DNA from: Myxococcales bacterium 68-20
GTDB taxonomy: Bacteria; Myxococcota_A; Polyangia; Polyangiales; Polyangiaceae
Length of the DNA: 64,000 nt
Assembly (NCBI GenBank): GCA_001899635.1
Contig: MKVQ01000048.1
Span: forward strand, 62,001-126,000
Direction of reading: 5' to 3'
Shown: positions 1 through 10,430 of the stretch, in pieces
How positions within the stretch are numbered: position 1 is the stretch's first letter
Layout: every line of letters starts with the position of its first letter
Translations under genes and position numbers: made by a program
Notes under the pieces: model-generated
The model's database searches: none
What the model saw: only the letters and a program-made list of their open reading frames with translations
What the model was told of the DNA's origin: nothing

Positions 1-2454
<2,454 letters not shown>

Positions 2455-2779
2455 ATCGGCGGGACTATAGGACGGGCGCGAACCTCGCGGCAATGGGCGG
2501 TGCCAGGCGAAATTGGGGCTGCCCCCTCCCCTGGAATCGTGCGCCGACGCCCACCGGCGTTGCCCCCAAGCCCCCGCGGTGGGCGCCCCCGACGCCCCGC
2601 AACGCTGGGCCTTCGGCCCGCATCCAAATCGGGCCCGATCACGCACTCGCGCCGGCCCTACAGAGCTCGGCCGCCGCCCGCAACGGCACGGCGTCGCTTC
2701 TGTTCGCGTGGTCGCGACCCGGTGCCGCCGTGTCGGAGTTTCCAGACGGACGCGGCGCCGTATGCGCCTGAGTCACCCG
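2455..2779. other. Non-coding interval between hexosaminidase and acnA
   Basis: About 325 bases with no credible gene. Open frames crossing it on both strands are Pro/Arg/Ala-rich and read as shadows of GC-rich sequence. The acnA-proximal end holds the promoter-like element described separately. The middle (about 2515-2630) is a C-rich stretch. I see no clear terminator for the hexosaminidase gene. Confidence 0.5.
2464..2493 (-). promoter_or_regulatory. Candidate sigma-70-type promoter of acnA
   Basis: On the minus strand TTGCCG (2488-2493) is followed after 18 bases by TATAGT (2464-2469). The -10 matches the consensus at five of six positions and the -35 at four of six. The -10 ends only 9 bases before the acnA ATG, so transcription would begin within a few bases of the start codon and the mRNA would be nearly leaderless, which agrees with the missing ribosome-binding site. 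Prediction by eye only. Confidence 0.35.
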
Positions 2780-5290
2780 TCAGGGCCGCGCCGTGCCGTC
2801 GACGAACACGTCGAGCTCACCGAGTCGACCACCCGGGCCTTCGACCTTCACGTCGAGCTCCTTGCCTTCGCTGCCCTGGAAGTACGAGACGCGGATCCGG
2901 TGGTGCCCCTTCCGAAGGGCGATCGCGCCCTCCGCATCGCGCGGCTCGTGCTCGCCGTCGTCCTCGAGGATCGTCTCCCCGTCGATCTCGACCCGCACTC
3001 CGTCGTCGGCACGCGCGACGAAGCGGTACACGCCGTCGTCCTTCGCCTCGACGAAGCCGTCGAACCACAGGGCGAAGCGCTCCTTTCGCATCCGCCGGCC
3101 GAGCGCACGCTCCACGCTCGCGAGCCCGATGCTCGCGACGCGACCGCGCGTGATTGGCGTCGTCGCCCCGAGCTCGGGGAGGCGGTGAAAATCGCCCTCG
3201 ACGTACGCATAGCTCACGCCGGTGCTCGGCGACGCGAGCGTGGTCGGAGAACGGAGCGCCTCGCGCACGATCGTCGACCGGAGCGGCGGGCTCACACGTC
3301 CGCCGGGCAGGAACAGCGCCGCGGTGATCTGCGTCGTGTCGCGCACCTCGAGCGGCGCGACGAACGCGGGTGACGCCCGCGTCGGCTCCGATCCGTCGGT
3401 AGTGAAGCGCACGACGCCGCTCGGAAAGAGTCGCGGCGCAACGAGCGTGACGGTGGCAGCTCCGCCGTCGACGAAGACCTCGCGAGCGCGCAGGCCCTCG
3501 GGCGGCTCGACGAAGTAGCGGACGCCGGAGGCGTCGAGCGCAGGCAGCTGAGCACCGAACCGTGCTGCAAAGTCGACCTCGCGGGCGCGACCGGCCGAGC
3601 TCTTGGCGGCACCGGGCGCGCTCTTGACGGCGCCGGCGGCCTCGCCCGCGCCCGTCCACAACGACTCCGCCAGCGCGGCCACGCGCGGCATCGCCATCAG
3701 GTCGATCTCCTCCGGCGTCTCGACGTACTCCGTCCAGATCGTCCCCTCTCCGCCGAGGATCTTCGATGCGCGCGCCGGCTCGAGCCCCTCGGGAGCGGGA
3801 TCGAAGTCGTACACCTTCGACCACGGCAGGAGGCCCTCGTGCCCCGGCTCGCCCTTCGCGCGCGACTGCCGGATGTTGAGGTAGACCTGATCGTGCGGAG
3901 CCATGACGACGTCGAAACCGCGCGCGGCAGCCTCGCGTCCGCGCTCTTTCGATTGCCACGCGAGCACGACGGCATCGGCGGGAAGCGCATCGGAGAGCGC
4001 CTCGTCCCAGACCACCGCCCTCCGGCCGTGGCGCGCGAGCATCGACGCCGCGCGCTTCATGAAGAGCCCCTGGAGCGCGCTCGCGTCGAACCTCCCCGAC
4101 CGCTCCCGAGCGAACGCGGCGCGGCACTTGGCGCAAGCCGACCAGCGCACGGGCGGCACCTCGTCTCCACCGATGTGAACGAGGCGCGACGGAAAGATCC
4201 CCGCGACCTCCCCGAGGACGTCCTCGAGGAGCGCGAAGGTCTTCTCGTTCCCGGCGCAGAGGACGTCGTCGAAGATCCCCCAGGTCCGCGGCACGCTCTG
4301 CCGCTTGCCGGTGCACGAAAGCTCGGGATGCGCGGCGAGGATCGCGCGCGCGTGTCCGGGCATCTCGATCTCCGGCATCACGGTGATGAAGCGCTCTCGT
4401 GCGTGGCGGACGACCGCGCGCGCCGTCTCCTGGGTGTAGAACCCGTCGGTGCCCCCCACCGCCGTGAGCTCGGGATGGCTCTTCACCTCGATGCGGAAGC
4501 CCTGGTCGTCGGTGAGGTGCCAATGAAAGACGTTGAACCGGTAGAACGAGAGCAGGTCGATCCACCGCTCGACGACGTCCGCCGTGAAGAAGCGGCGCGC
4601 CACGTCGAGGTGCATCGCCCGGAACGGAAAGCGCGGGGCGTCGTCGATCGTGACGCACGGGACCGACCATCCCGACGAGCTGGCGTCGAGCGGCGGCGTC
4701 GTCTGCCCGATGCGTCGCGCGCCCGCCAGCTGCGCGAGCGCCTGCGCTCCGTAGAACAAGCCGGCCGGCCGTCGCGCCTGCACGATCGCGCGCTCGGGCG
4801 AGACGTCGAGCGTGTACGACTCGTCGTCGACATCTCGCGGCGGCTCGAGCGCGGCGTCACGCGTCTCGCGTTCCGCGCGCGGCTCGCCGTCGGCGCGCTC
4901 GAGGCGGAGGACGATCCCACGGGTCGGCTCGCCGAGCGCCCCGCTCGAACCCGTGAGCGCCGCCTCCGGCAAGCCGAGCCAGCGGGCAAGCTGCTCGCCG
5001 ATCGCGCGCGCGTGCGCGGCATCGGGCGAACGTACGTCCGCGATCGCGAGCGGCGTCGCGCGATCGATCCGGAGCGCGCCCTCGCACCGCGTGAGCGATC
5101 GCGGGCGCGGCACCAGCGGCAGCGCCTCCGGCCCACGGCTCGACGCCCGGTCGCGGGACGCGTCGTGGGAGCTCGCCTCGGCGGGGCCCGTCGCGGAAGC
5201 GGCGATGGCAGACCGTCGTGCATCGCCGCCACACGAGGTCACGACCGAGATCGCGAGCAGCCCCAGCGCATAGAACGGACGTCGCGTCAC
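2780..5290 (-). CDS. Beta-N-acetylhexosaminidase (GH20) lipoprotein with C-terminal PA14-like domain
   Basis: Glycoside hydrolase family 20 enzyme removing terminal N-acetylhexosamine from chitin or peptidoglycan fragments, predicted outside the inner membrane. The GTG at 5290 gives 836 residues beginning with a lipoprotein signal (MTRRPFYALGLLAISVVTSC), which is why I chose it; an in-frame ATG at 5320 and longer starts exist. Order: signal, linker, GH20b-like domain, catalytic barrel with HIGGDEVP (the Asp376-Glu377 pair used in substrate-assisted catalysis), a chitobiase/FN3-like segment (VRFTTDGSEPT), and a C-terminal PA14-like domain (FALWFDGFVEAKDDGVYRF) likely to bind carbohydrate. The gene stands alone and is divergent from the gene at 5535. 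Enzyme class is secure; the exact substrate is inference. Confidence 0.93.
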   Translation of the reverse strand: MTRRPFYALGLLAISVVTSCGGDARRSAIAASATGPAEASSHDASRDRASSRGPEALPLVPRPRSLTRCEGALRIDRATPLAIADVRSPDAAHARAIGEQLARWLGLPEAALTGSSGALGEPTRGIVLRLERADGEPRAERETRDAALEPPRDVDDESYTLDVSPERAIVQARRPAGLFYGAQALAQLAGARRIGQTTPPLDASSSGWSVPCVTIDDAPRFPFRAMHLDVARRFFTADVVERWIDLLSFYRFNVFHWHLTDDQGFRIEVKSHPELTAVGGTDGFYTQETARAVVRHARERFITVMPEIEMPGHARAILAAHPELSCTGKRQSVPRTWGIFDDVLCAGNEKTFALLEDVLGEVAGIFPSRLVHIGGDEVPPVRWSACAKCRAAFARERSGRFDASALQGLFMKRAASMLARHGRRAVVWDEALSDALPADAVVLAWQSKERGREAAARGFDVVMAPHDQVYLNIRQSRAKGEPGHEGLLPWSKVYDFDPAPEGLEPARASKILGGEGTIWTEYVETPEEIDLMAMPRVAALAESLWTGAGEAAGAVKSAPGAAKSSAGRAREVDFAARFGAQLPALDASGVRYFVEPPEGLRAREVFVDGGAATVTLVAPRLFPSGVVRFTTDGSEPTRASPAFVAPLEVRDTTQITAALFLPGGRVSPPLRSTIVREALRSPTTLASPSTGVSYAYVEGDFHRLPELGATTPITRGRVASIGLASVERALGRRMRKERFALWFDGFVEAKDDGVYRFVARADDGVRVEIDGETILEDDGEHEPRDAEGAIALRKGHHRIRVSYFQGSEGKELDVKVEGPGGRLGELDVFVDGTARP

Positions 5291-5534
5291 GGCTTCACCA
5301 TAGCGCGCCGCTCCGAGCATCCTGCGCGAATCGCCACGGCGCTCCCGAATCACCGACTCGCGCGCCATGACGTCGGAGCGATCTCGAAGAACGCTCACTC
5401 GGATTCGCGGCGTCTCACCGTCGGAGGTCGCGGCGAGCAGCGTCTCGCCGAGCTCGACCGATCGTCTCGCGGCGCCGAGGAGGCGCTCCCTGGAGATTGC
5501 CCGATTAGGCACGGTATGTTGGCGTAGGACTGAC

Positions 5535-6650
5535 TTGCTTCGGGCTGTGCGTGTCGCCTTCGTATCGATCGTGATCTTGTGCGCTCTCTGGGCGACGGCA
5601 AGGGCAGAGGGCACGCACGTCCGCGCGACCGTCCTCGTCTCGTCTGCCGATGATCGCACCTTGATGGATCGCGTGCGCGGCCAGACGAGCGACCTCGATG
5701 CGGACATCACGGTCCACGACGCTCGATCGGTCGCACCGACTTACGAGGCGCGGATGCGCGAGGCGGATGCCGCCGCGAAACGAAGCCAGGCGAACGCGGT
5801 GATCTGGTTCCGGGTCGTCGGCGCTTCGATCACCGTCTACGTCGCGGTTCCCGCGCAAGATCGCGTCCTCGTGCGGTCGCTCGGCGGAGGCAGCGGCAAG
5901 CCCTCCTCCGCGACGCTCGAGGCAGCGGCCCTCGTCGTTCGCGACGTGATACGCGCGCTCGGGCAGGGCGCCACGGTCGGTGAGCTTCGTGGCGAGCGTG
6001 ATGCCACCGACGTGCAGCCTCCGCCGCCGCTCTACTTCTGCGCCGAGCCGGCGTGCTGGGACCGCGCTTCGCCGCTCGCGCTCACGTCACCTGCTCGGCC
6101 ATCGCAAGCGCCGACGTTCGTGTCCGCCGCCGGCTGGGGTCTGGTTCGCACACGCGACGCTTCGAAGGTCATGCATGCGCTCGAGCTTCGTCTCGGCGCA
6201 CGGTACGAGAGGCTCTTCGCTACAGCGGCGCTCACGCTCGGCGCGATCGACGTCGAGCGCGTGACCGAGCGAGCGGATCTCCTCGTGCGGAGACACTCGC
6301 TCGCGCTGAGTGCGGGCGCGACGAGAGTCCTGAGCCGGGACGTCACCATCGACGTCGGTCTCACTGCAGGCGCCGTCACCTTCGTCCGCGCGACGCGCTC
6401 GCTCGCACCGGCGTTCGTCCCCACGGAGACGCGTGCCCACACGCGCTTGCTCGCCGGCCCGGAGGCCCGCCTGTCGTGCGCCATGGCGCGAACGGTCGCG
6501 GTCGTCGCCACGCTCGGGGTCGATGCCATCCTCGATCCGCCACGGTTCGAAGTCGTGGAGGTGCCTGGACGGTCCGGCGTCTACGGCCTCGCGAGTCTAC
6601 AGCCGCGTTTGAGCATCGGGATCGAGTGGTCGAGCTCGAACTTTCGTTGA
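5535..6650 (+). CDS. Secreted two-part protein of unknown function, possible outer-membrane barrel
   Basis: Not recognised as a named family. The 371-residue product from the TTG at 5535 (TAGGAC 5 bases upstream; GTG at 5547 is an alternative) starts with a cleavable signal peptide ending ALWATARAEG. Residues about 25-160 form a soluble alpha/beta-looking region (VLVSSADDRTLMDRVRG; AVIWFRVVGASITVYV). A Pro-rich linker follows, then about 200 residues of alternating hydrophobic segments (FATAALTLGAIDVE; ALSAGATRVLSRDVTIDVG) that could be an outer-membrane beta-barrel. It ends 30 bases before the sigma-factor gene and runs in the same direction, so it may be the first gene of that operon. The barrel assignment is inference from residue patterning. 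Confidence 0.7.
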   Translation: MLRAVRVAFVSIVILCALWATARAEGTHVRATVLVSSADDRTLMDRVRGQTSDLDADITVHDARSVAPTYEARMREADAAAKRSQANAVIWFRVVGASITVYVAVPAQDRVLVRSLGGGSGKPSSATLEAAALVVRDVIRALGQGATVGELRGERDATDVQPPPPLYFCAEPACWDRASPLALTSPARPSQAPTFVSAAGWGLVRTRDASKVMHALELRLGARYERLFATAALTLGAIDVERVTERADLLVRRHSLALSAGATRVLSRDVTIDVGLTAGAVTFVRATRSLAPAFVPTETRAHTRLLAGPEARLSCAMARTVAVVATLGVDAILDPPRFEVVEVPGRSGVYGLASLQPRLSIGIEWSSSNFR

Positions 6651-6680
6651 CCCGATTTCCAGAGCCCGACGCTCTATCGG

Positions 6681-7244
6681 GTGAAGATGGCTGCCGTGGC
6701 GCGCTCACCCGCCGAATTTTCGTCGGCTCCCCGCACGGAGACCGCTCCGGCTGCCGACGACCAGGCCGCCGCGCATGCCCTGCTCGTCGAGCTCGCTCCG
6801 CGCATCCGTAACCTCGTTCGCTATCTGATCCGCGGCGACGTCGACGTCGACGACATCGCGCAGGAGGCGATGGTCGCGGTGCTGAAGAACCGGTCCGACT
6901 ATCGCGGTGACGGCCCCTTCTCCGCGTGGGTCGACCGCATCGTGGTCCGGACCACGTTCACGGCACTGCGCCGCCGCAAGCGTCGACGAGAAGAGCCTCT
7001 CCATCCCGAGCACGCGGAGCCCGTGCACGACGCGTTCGGTGAGTTTCATTCGCGGCGCCAGCTCGTCGCCATGCTCGATCGACTGCCGCCGCCGCAGAGG
7101 CACGCCGTCGTCCTTCACTACGCCCTCGGCATGACCGTCTTCGAGATCGCCGAGGAGCTCGAGACGTCGGCCGAGACCATCCGAAGTCGGCTCCGCCTCG
7201 CGAAGACCGTGCTCCGCAGGAACCTGGAAAGTGCGCAACGATGA
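6681..7244 (+). CDS. ECF-family RNA polymerase sigma factor
   Basis: A 187-residue alternative sigma factor with only regions 2 and 4. Region 2 is centred on DVDDIAQEAMVAVLKN (about residues 52-67). Region 4 is LPPPQRHAVVLHYALGMTVF followed by an EIAEELETSAETIRSRL helix-turn-helix near the C-terminus. The start may be GTG 6681 or ATG 6687. Its stop overlaps the next start by ATGA (7241-7244), coupling it to the membrane TPR protein, which takes the place usually held by an anti-sigma factor. It probably directs transcription of its own downstream lipoprotein genes, but that is inferred from position only. Confidence 0.93.
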   Translation: MKMAAVARSPAEFSSAPRTETAPAADDQAAAHALLVELAPRIRNLVRYLIRGDVDVDDIAQEAMVAVLKNRSDYRGDGPFSAWVDRIVVRTTFTALRRRKRRREEPLHPEHAEPVHDAFGEFHSRRQLVAMLDRLPPPQRHAVVLHYALGMTVFEIAEELETSAETIRSRLRLAKTVLRRNLESAQR

Positions 7245-8065
7245 AGAACGACGACCCCTGGCAATTGCACGGCGAAGGCCCCGCGCTCCCGCTCGCGGAA
7301 GAGGAGCTGCATCGACTCGTTCAGGGCGCCGTCGGACGCGCCTACGGAACGGAGCAAGGGCCTTCTTCGAGCGTGGAACGTACCGGCGCCACCGCCGCGC
7401 GATGGCTCGTCGGCGGTCTGGGACTCGCTGCCTGCGCCGTCGCCACCTGGGCGATCTACGGCGCCGCGACCGAACGATCTACGGCGCCCGGAGCGGGGGC
7501 AGGACCAGCGACGCCGGCCGCGGCGATCGCCATGGAGACCCCGGCGTCGCCGGCCGGGGCGCTCGCGACGAACACGGACTCGCCCGAGGTCCCCATCGTC
7601 GACGTACAGGCTCTCCCGACGGTGCGACTCGCCGCCGATAGAGCTCCGCGAGGCAATGTCGTTGCGCCGGAGGCCTCGCGGGACCTGCTCCGTGAAGCCA
7701 ACCAGCTGCGCGCGGAGCGTCGCTGGGGTGAAGCGGCGACGCTCTACCGGCGCGTTGCCGATGCACGCGGCGGCGAATCGACGACGGCGATGCTCGCGCT
7801 GGCATCGCTCCGGCTCGAGCACCAGAACGACGCCCTGGAAGCTCGTCGCCTCTACCGAGCCGTCGTCGACGCGGCTCCCGACGGTCCGCTCGCCGAAGAG
7901 GCAAGGTTGGGCGTGGCGATGGCCTGTCGTGCGCTCCGTGACGAGCGTGGTGAGAGCGCGGCGCTCCGGGCGTTTCTCGGACACCATCCCTCGAGCCTCT
8001 CCGCGACGAAGGCGCAGCAGAGGCTCACCGAGCTCGAGCGCGCGCAGAAAGAGGTGACGCCGTGA
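7241..8065 (+). CDS. Membrane-anchored TPR-like protein, candidate anti-sigma partner
   Basis: 274 residues with one transmembrane helix (WLVGGLGLAACAVATWAIYG, about residues 50-69), an N-terminal cytoplasmic stretch of about 48 residues, and an Ala/Pro-rich linker. A helical TPR-like region occupies about residues 145-270 (LLREANQLRAERRWGEAATL; AMLALASLRLEHQNDALEAR). Topology and position directly after an ECF sigma gene (ATGA overlap) match the layout of FecR-like or anti-sigma proteins, with the N-terminal segment facing the sigma factor and the TPR part outside. There is no ZAS-type HxxxCxxC zinc motif, so if it is an anti-sigma factor it is a non-classical one. It overlaps the next gene by GTGA (8062-8065). 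Confidence 0.8.
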   Translation: MKNDDPWQLHGEGPALPLAEEELHRLVQGAVGRAYGTEQGPSSSVERTGATAARWLVGGLGLAACAVATWAIYGAATERSTAPGAGAGPATPAAAIAMETPASPAGALATNTDSPEVPIVDVQALPTVRLAADRAPRGNVVAPEASRDLLREANQLRAERRWGEAATLYRRVADARGGESTTAMLALASLRLEHQNDALEARRLYRAVVDAAPDGPLAEEARLGVAMACRALRDERGESAALRAFLGHHPSSLSATKAQQRLTELERAQKEVTP

Positions 8066-9246
8066 CGCGACACTGGCTCGTTCTCTTCTTCCCCCTCGCC
8101 GCGATCGGCGCGTGCACCGAGCCCGACGTGATCGGCTTCGACACGACGCCCGACTCGCCCGGCTTCGCCCTCATCGACGGAGGTCAAGGCGATGCCGCGG
8201 CGTCGGAGGGAGAGCTCGTCTCGTACTGCCCCACGAACAAGTGTCCCGCCGGCTGGACGACCTGCCCGAACTCGCGCTTCCCGTGCGACGTGAACCTGTG
8301 GACCGACGTGAACAACTGCGGTGCCTGCGGGCGGCGCTGCCCCTCGGCAGGAGCGGGCGCAACGTTCGCCTGCGTCGAAGGCGTCTGCGCGATGCAATGC
8401 AGCGCATTCCCTACGAGGCTCGATTGTGACGGCCTCGCCGACAACGGTTGCGAGGGGGAGCCGCTGAACGACAACCACTGCGGATCGTGCGACAAGAAGT
8501 GCACCGACCCGGCGAAGCGCTGCGCCGACCAGACGGGGCGCGGCCAGGGCGACGTCGATTGCGGCTGCCCTGCCGGAAAGCTCGATTGCTTCCGTTCGTG
8601 CGTCGACAGCAACACCGACGACTACAACTGTGGTGGCTGCTTCAACTGGTGCGATCCGACGGGTGGAGGACTCCCCGCCTATTCGAATAGCTACTACGGA
8701 TGCGTCAACGGCTCGTGCGATGGGCTGAAGTGCAACGCGCGGTTTGCCGACTGCGACAAGGTTCGAGAGAACGGCTGCGAGACGTCCCTCGTCACGAACG
8801 ACAACTGCGGCGCCTGCGGAACGGCCTGCCCCGACGGCCAGGCGTGCCGCCTGGATCCGGACGGAAAGCCGACGTGCATGTGCCCGCCCGGCCTGACGTA
8901 CTGCGAGAGCGGGTGTGACGGCGACGTTTGCACCGGGAGCTGTGTCGACCTCAAGTCGAACGTCGGCAATTGCGGAGCATGCGGAGCCGTGTGCGGTGGC
9001 GCTTCGGCCCCGAATGCCCGGCGCACGTGCGTCTACGGCGCGTGCGTCCCGCACTGCAACGTCGGTCGAGCCGACTGCAACAACAGCATGACGGACGGGT
9101 GCGAGGTCAACACGGACAGCGATCCACGGAACTGCGGGGCCTGCGGCCACGTCTGCGACGCGGTCGCTGGCCAGGCGTGCGTCGCAGGCAAGTGCGCGGT
9201 CGAACCTTGCGACACCGACGCCGGGACGGGAGAGGTCGCGCGATGA
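8062..9246 (+). CDS. Cys-rich repeat lipoprotein
   Basis: 394-residue lipoprotein starting at GTG 8062 (MTRHWLVLFFPLAAIGAC, lipobox AIGAC). After an Asp/Gly linker there are six Cys-rich modules built around NCGACG-x-x-C and variants (NNCGACGRRC, NHCGSCDKKC, YNCGGCFNWC, DNCGACGTAC, GNCGACGAVC, RNCGACGHVC). Each is followed by a GxC turn and, in several, an ADCxxxxxxGCE element. Even cysteine spacing suggests a disulfide-knotted surface stalk. No enzymatic motif is seen. Third gene of the sigma-factor operon, overlapping both neighbours by 4 bases. The module type is common in Polyangia proteomes (general knowledge) but its function is unknown. Confidence 0.85.
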   Translation: MTRHWLVLFFPLAAIGACTEPDVIGFDTTPDSPGFALIDGGQGDAAASEGELVSYCPTNKCPAGWTTCPNSRFPCDVNLWTDVNNCGACGRRCPSAGAGATFACVEGVCAMQCSAFPTRLDCDGLADNGCEGEPLNDNHCGSCDKKCTDPAKRCADQTGRGQGDVDCGCPAGKLDCFRSCVDSNTDDYNCGGCFNWCDPTGGGLPAYSNSYYGCVNGSCDGLKCNARFADCDKVRENGCETSLVTNDNCGACGTACPDGQACRLDPDGKPTCMCPPGLTYCESGCDGDVCTGSCVDLKSNVGNCGACGAVCGGASAPNARRTCVYGACVPHCNVGRADCNNSMTDGCEVNTDSDPRNCGACGHVCDAVAGQACVAGKCAVEPCDTDAGTGEVAR

Positions 9247-10430
9247 CGATCAGGCGTTGGCCGCTCATCGGGGCGGGCCTTCTCACATGTGCATCGGCCA
9301 GTGGGCTGCTCGGCGCGTGCGCATCGGACGACAGTGATCCGCTCGGCGAGCCCGAGCCCGGGCAGGTCACGGCGCCGGTGCAAGACGCCGCTGCGGGAGA
9401 CGCGGAGCCGGAGCCGTGCACCAGCGGCGAATGTCTGTTCTTCCCGGAGGAATGCTCGTCCGACACTCTGTGCCCCACCGGACCGTTCGATCTCGTGAAT
9501 CCCGCGGCCGGCATGGACTGGCGGACGCGAATCCAGATCGTCCGCGGTCGCTCCGCGAATGACGTCTGGCTGGCAGGCACGGTCGGAACGATTGCCCGCT
9601 TCGACGGAGCGTCGTGGACGAAGTCCGAGACCGGAAGCGAGGAGGCGCTGAGCTTCCTCTGGCTCACGGCGACGAGTGAGATCGCGTTCGGGTCCCCGAA
9701 CCGGATCTACGCACGCGGTCTCGACTTCGACGCGGGCGGCGCGGGCGCCTCTGCCGGTGGATGGTCGCTCCTCCCGAGGGCGATGAGGCCTTCGGGGTTC
9801 GGCAGCCAGGTGACCGCCGCATGGGCGCCGTCTGGTTCGGAGCAGCTCTGGCTCGCCATGGAGAACACGCTCTGGCGCGCGCGGGTCGGCGCGGCGTCGA
9901 ATGTCGAATTCGCTGCCGGCATTCCGACCTCCGTCTGCACCACGCTCGGATGCCGCCGGATGCGGAGCATCCACGGAGCCTCGGCGAAGACCGTGTGGGC
10001 CGTCGGCGAGAGCGGCGTGGCGGTGCGCATCGACGACGCCGACGGAGCGACGCCGCGCGCGACGGCGTTCAACACCGCGACGTGGACCGGGTTCTCCGGC
10101 GTCTGGGCCGCGTCCGACACGAACGTCTGGGCCGTCGGCGGATTGGGCACGATTCGCCACTACACCGGGGATCCCGTCCGGTGGGACGCCGTCCTCGACG
10201 TGCCGACGAGCGAGAACCTCAACGCGGTATGGGGAACGTCGCCGTCGGACATCTGGGCCGTCGGCAACGCCGGCGTCGTCCTTCACTACGACGGGACGAG
10301 CTGGTCACGCATCAAGATCGCCGGTCTCGGCACGCGCCGGCCGGATCTCTACACGGTCTGGTCGCCCGCAGCCGGGCAGGTCTGGATCGGCGGCCTCGGC
10401 GTCGTCCTCGCCCTCGGAGGCAACCCATGA
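9243..10430 (+). CDS. Lipoprotein with repeated beta-propeller blades (first copy)
   Basis: 395 residues from the ATG at 9243, which sits in the ATGA overlap with the previous stop. The signal peptide ends in LLGAC. After a short Cys-containing linker (CTSGECLFFPEEC) come repeated blades with the pattern VWAVGxxGxIxxYxG: NDVWLAGTVGTIARFDG, KTVWAVGESGVAVRI, TNVWAVGGLGTIRHYTG, SDIWAVGNAGVVLHYDG, GQVWIGGLGVVLAL. This resembles photosystem-stability/BNR-like or Kelch-like propellers. Likely exposed on the outer surface as a binding module. It is followed by a related but more divergent lipoprotein through another ATGA overlap. Confidence 0.82.
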   Translation: MTIRRWPLIGAGLLTCASASGLLGACASDDSDPLGEPEPGQVTAPVQDAAAGDAEPEPCTSGECLFFPEECSSDTLCPTGPFDLVNPAAGMDWRTRIQIVRGRSANDVWLAGTVGTIARFDGASWTKSETGSEEALSFLWLTATSEIAFGSPNRIYARGLDFDAGGAGASAGGWSLLPRAMRPSGFGSQVTAAWAPSGSEQLWLAMENTLWRARVGAASNVEFAAGIPTSVCTTLGCRRMRSIHGASAKTVWAVGESGVAVRIDDADGATPRATAFNTATWTGFSGVWAASDTNVWAVGGLGTIRHYTGDPVRWDAVLDVPTSENLNAVWGTSPSDIWAVGNAGVVLHYDGTSWSRIKIAGLGTRRPDLYTVWSPAAGQVWIGGLGVVLALGGNP

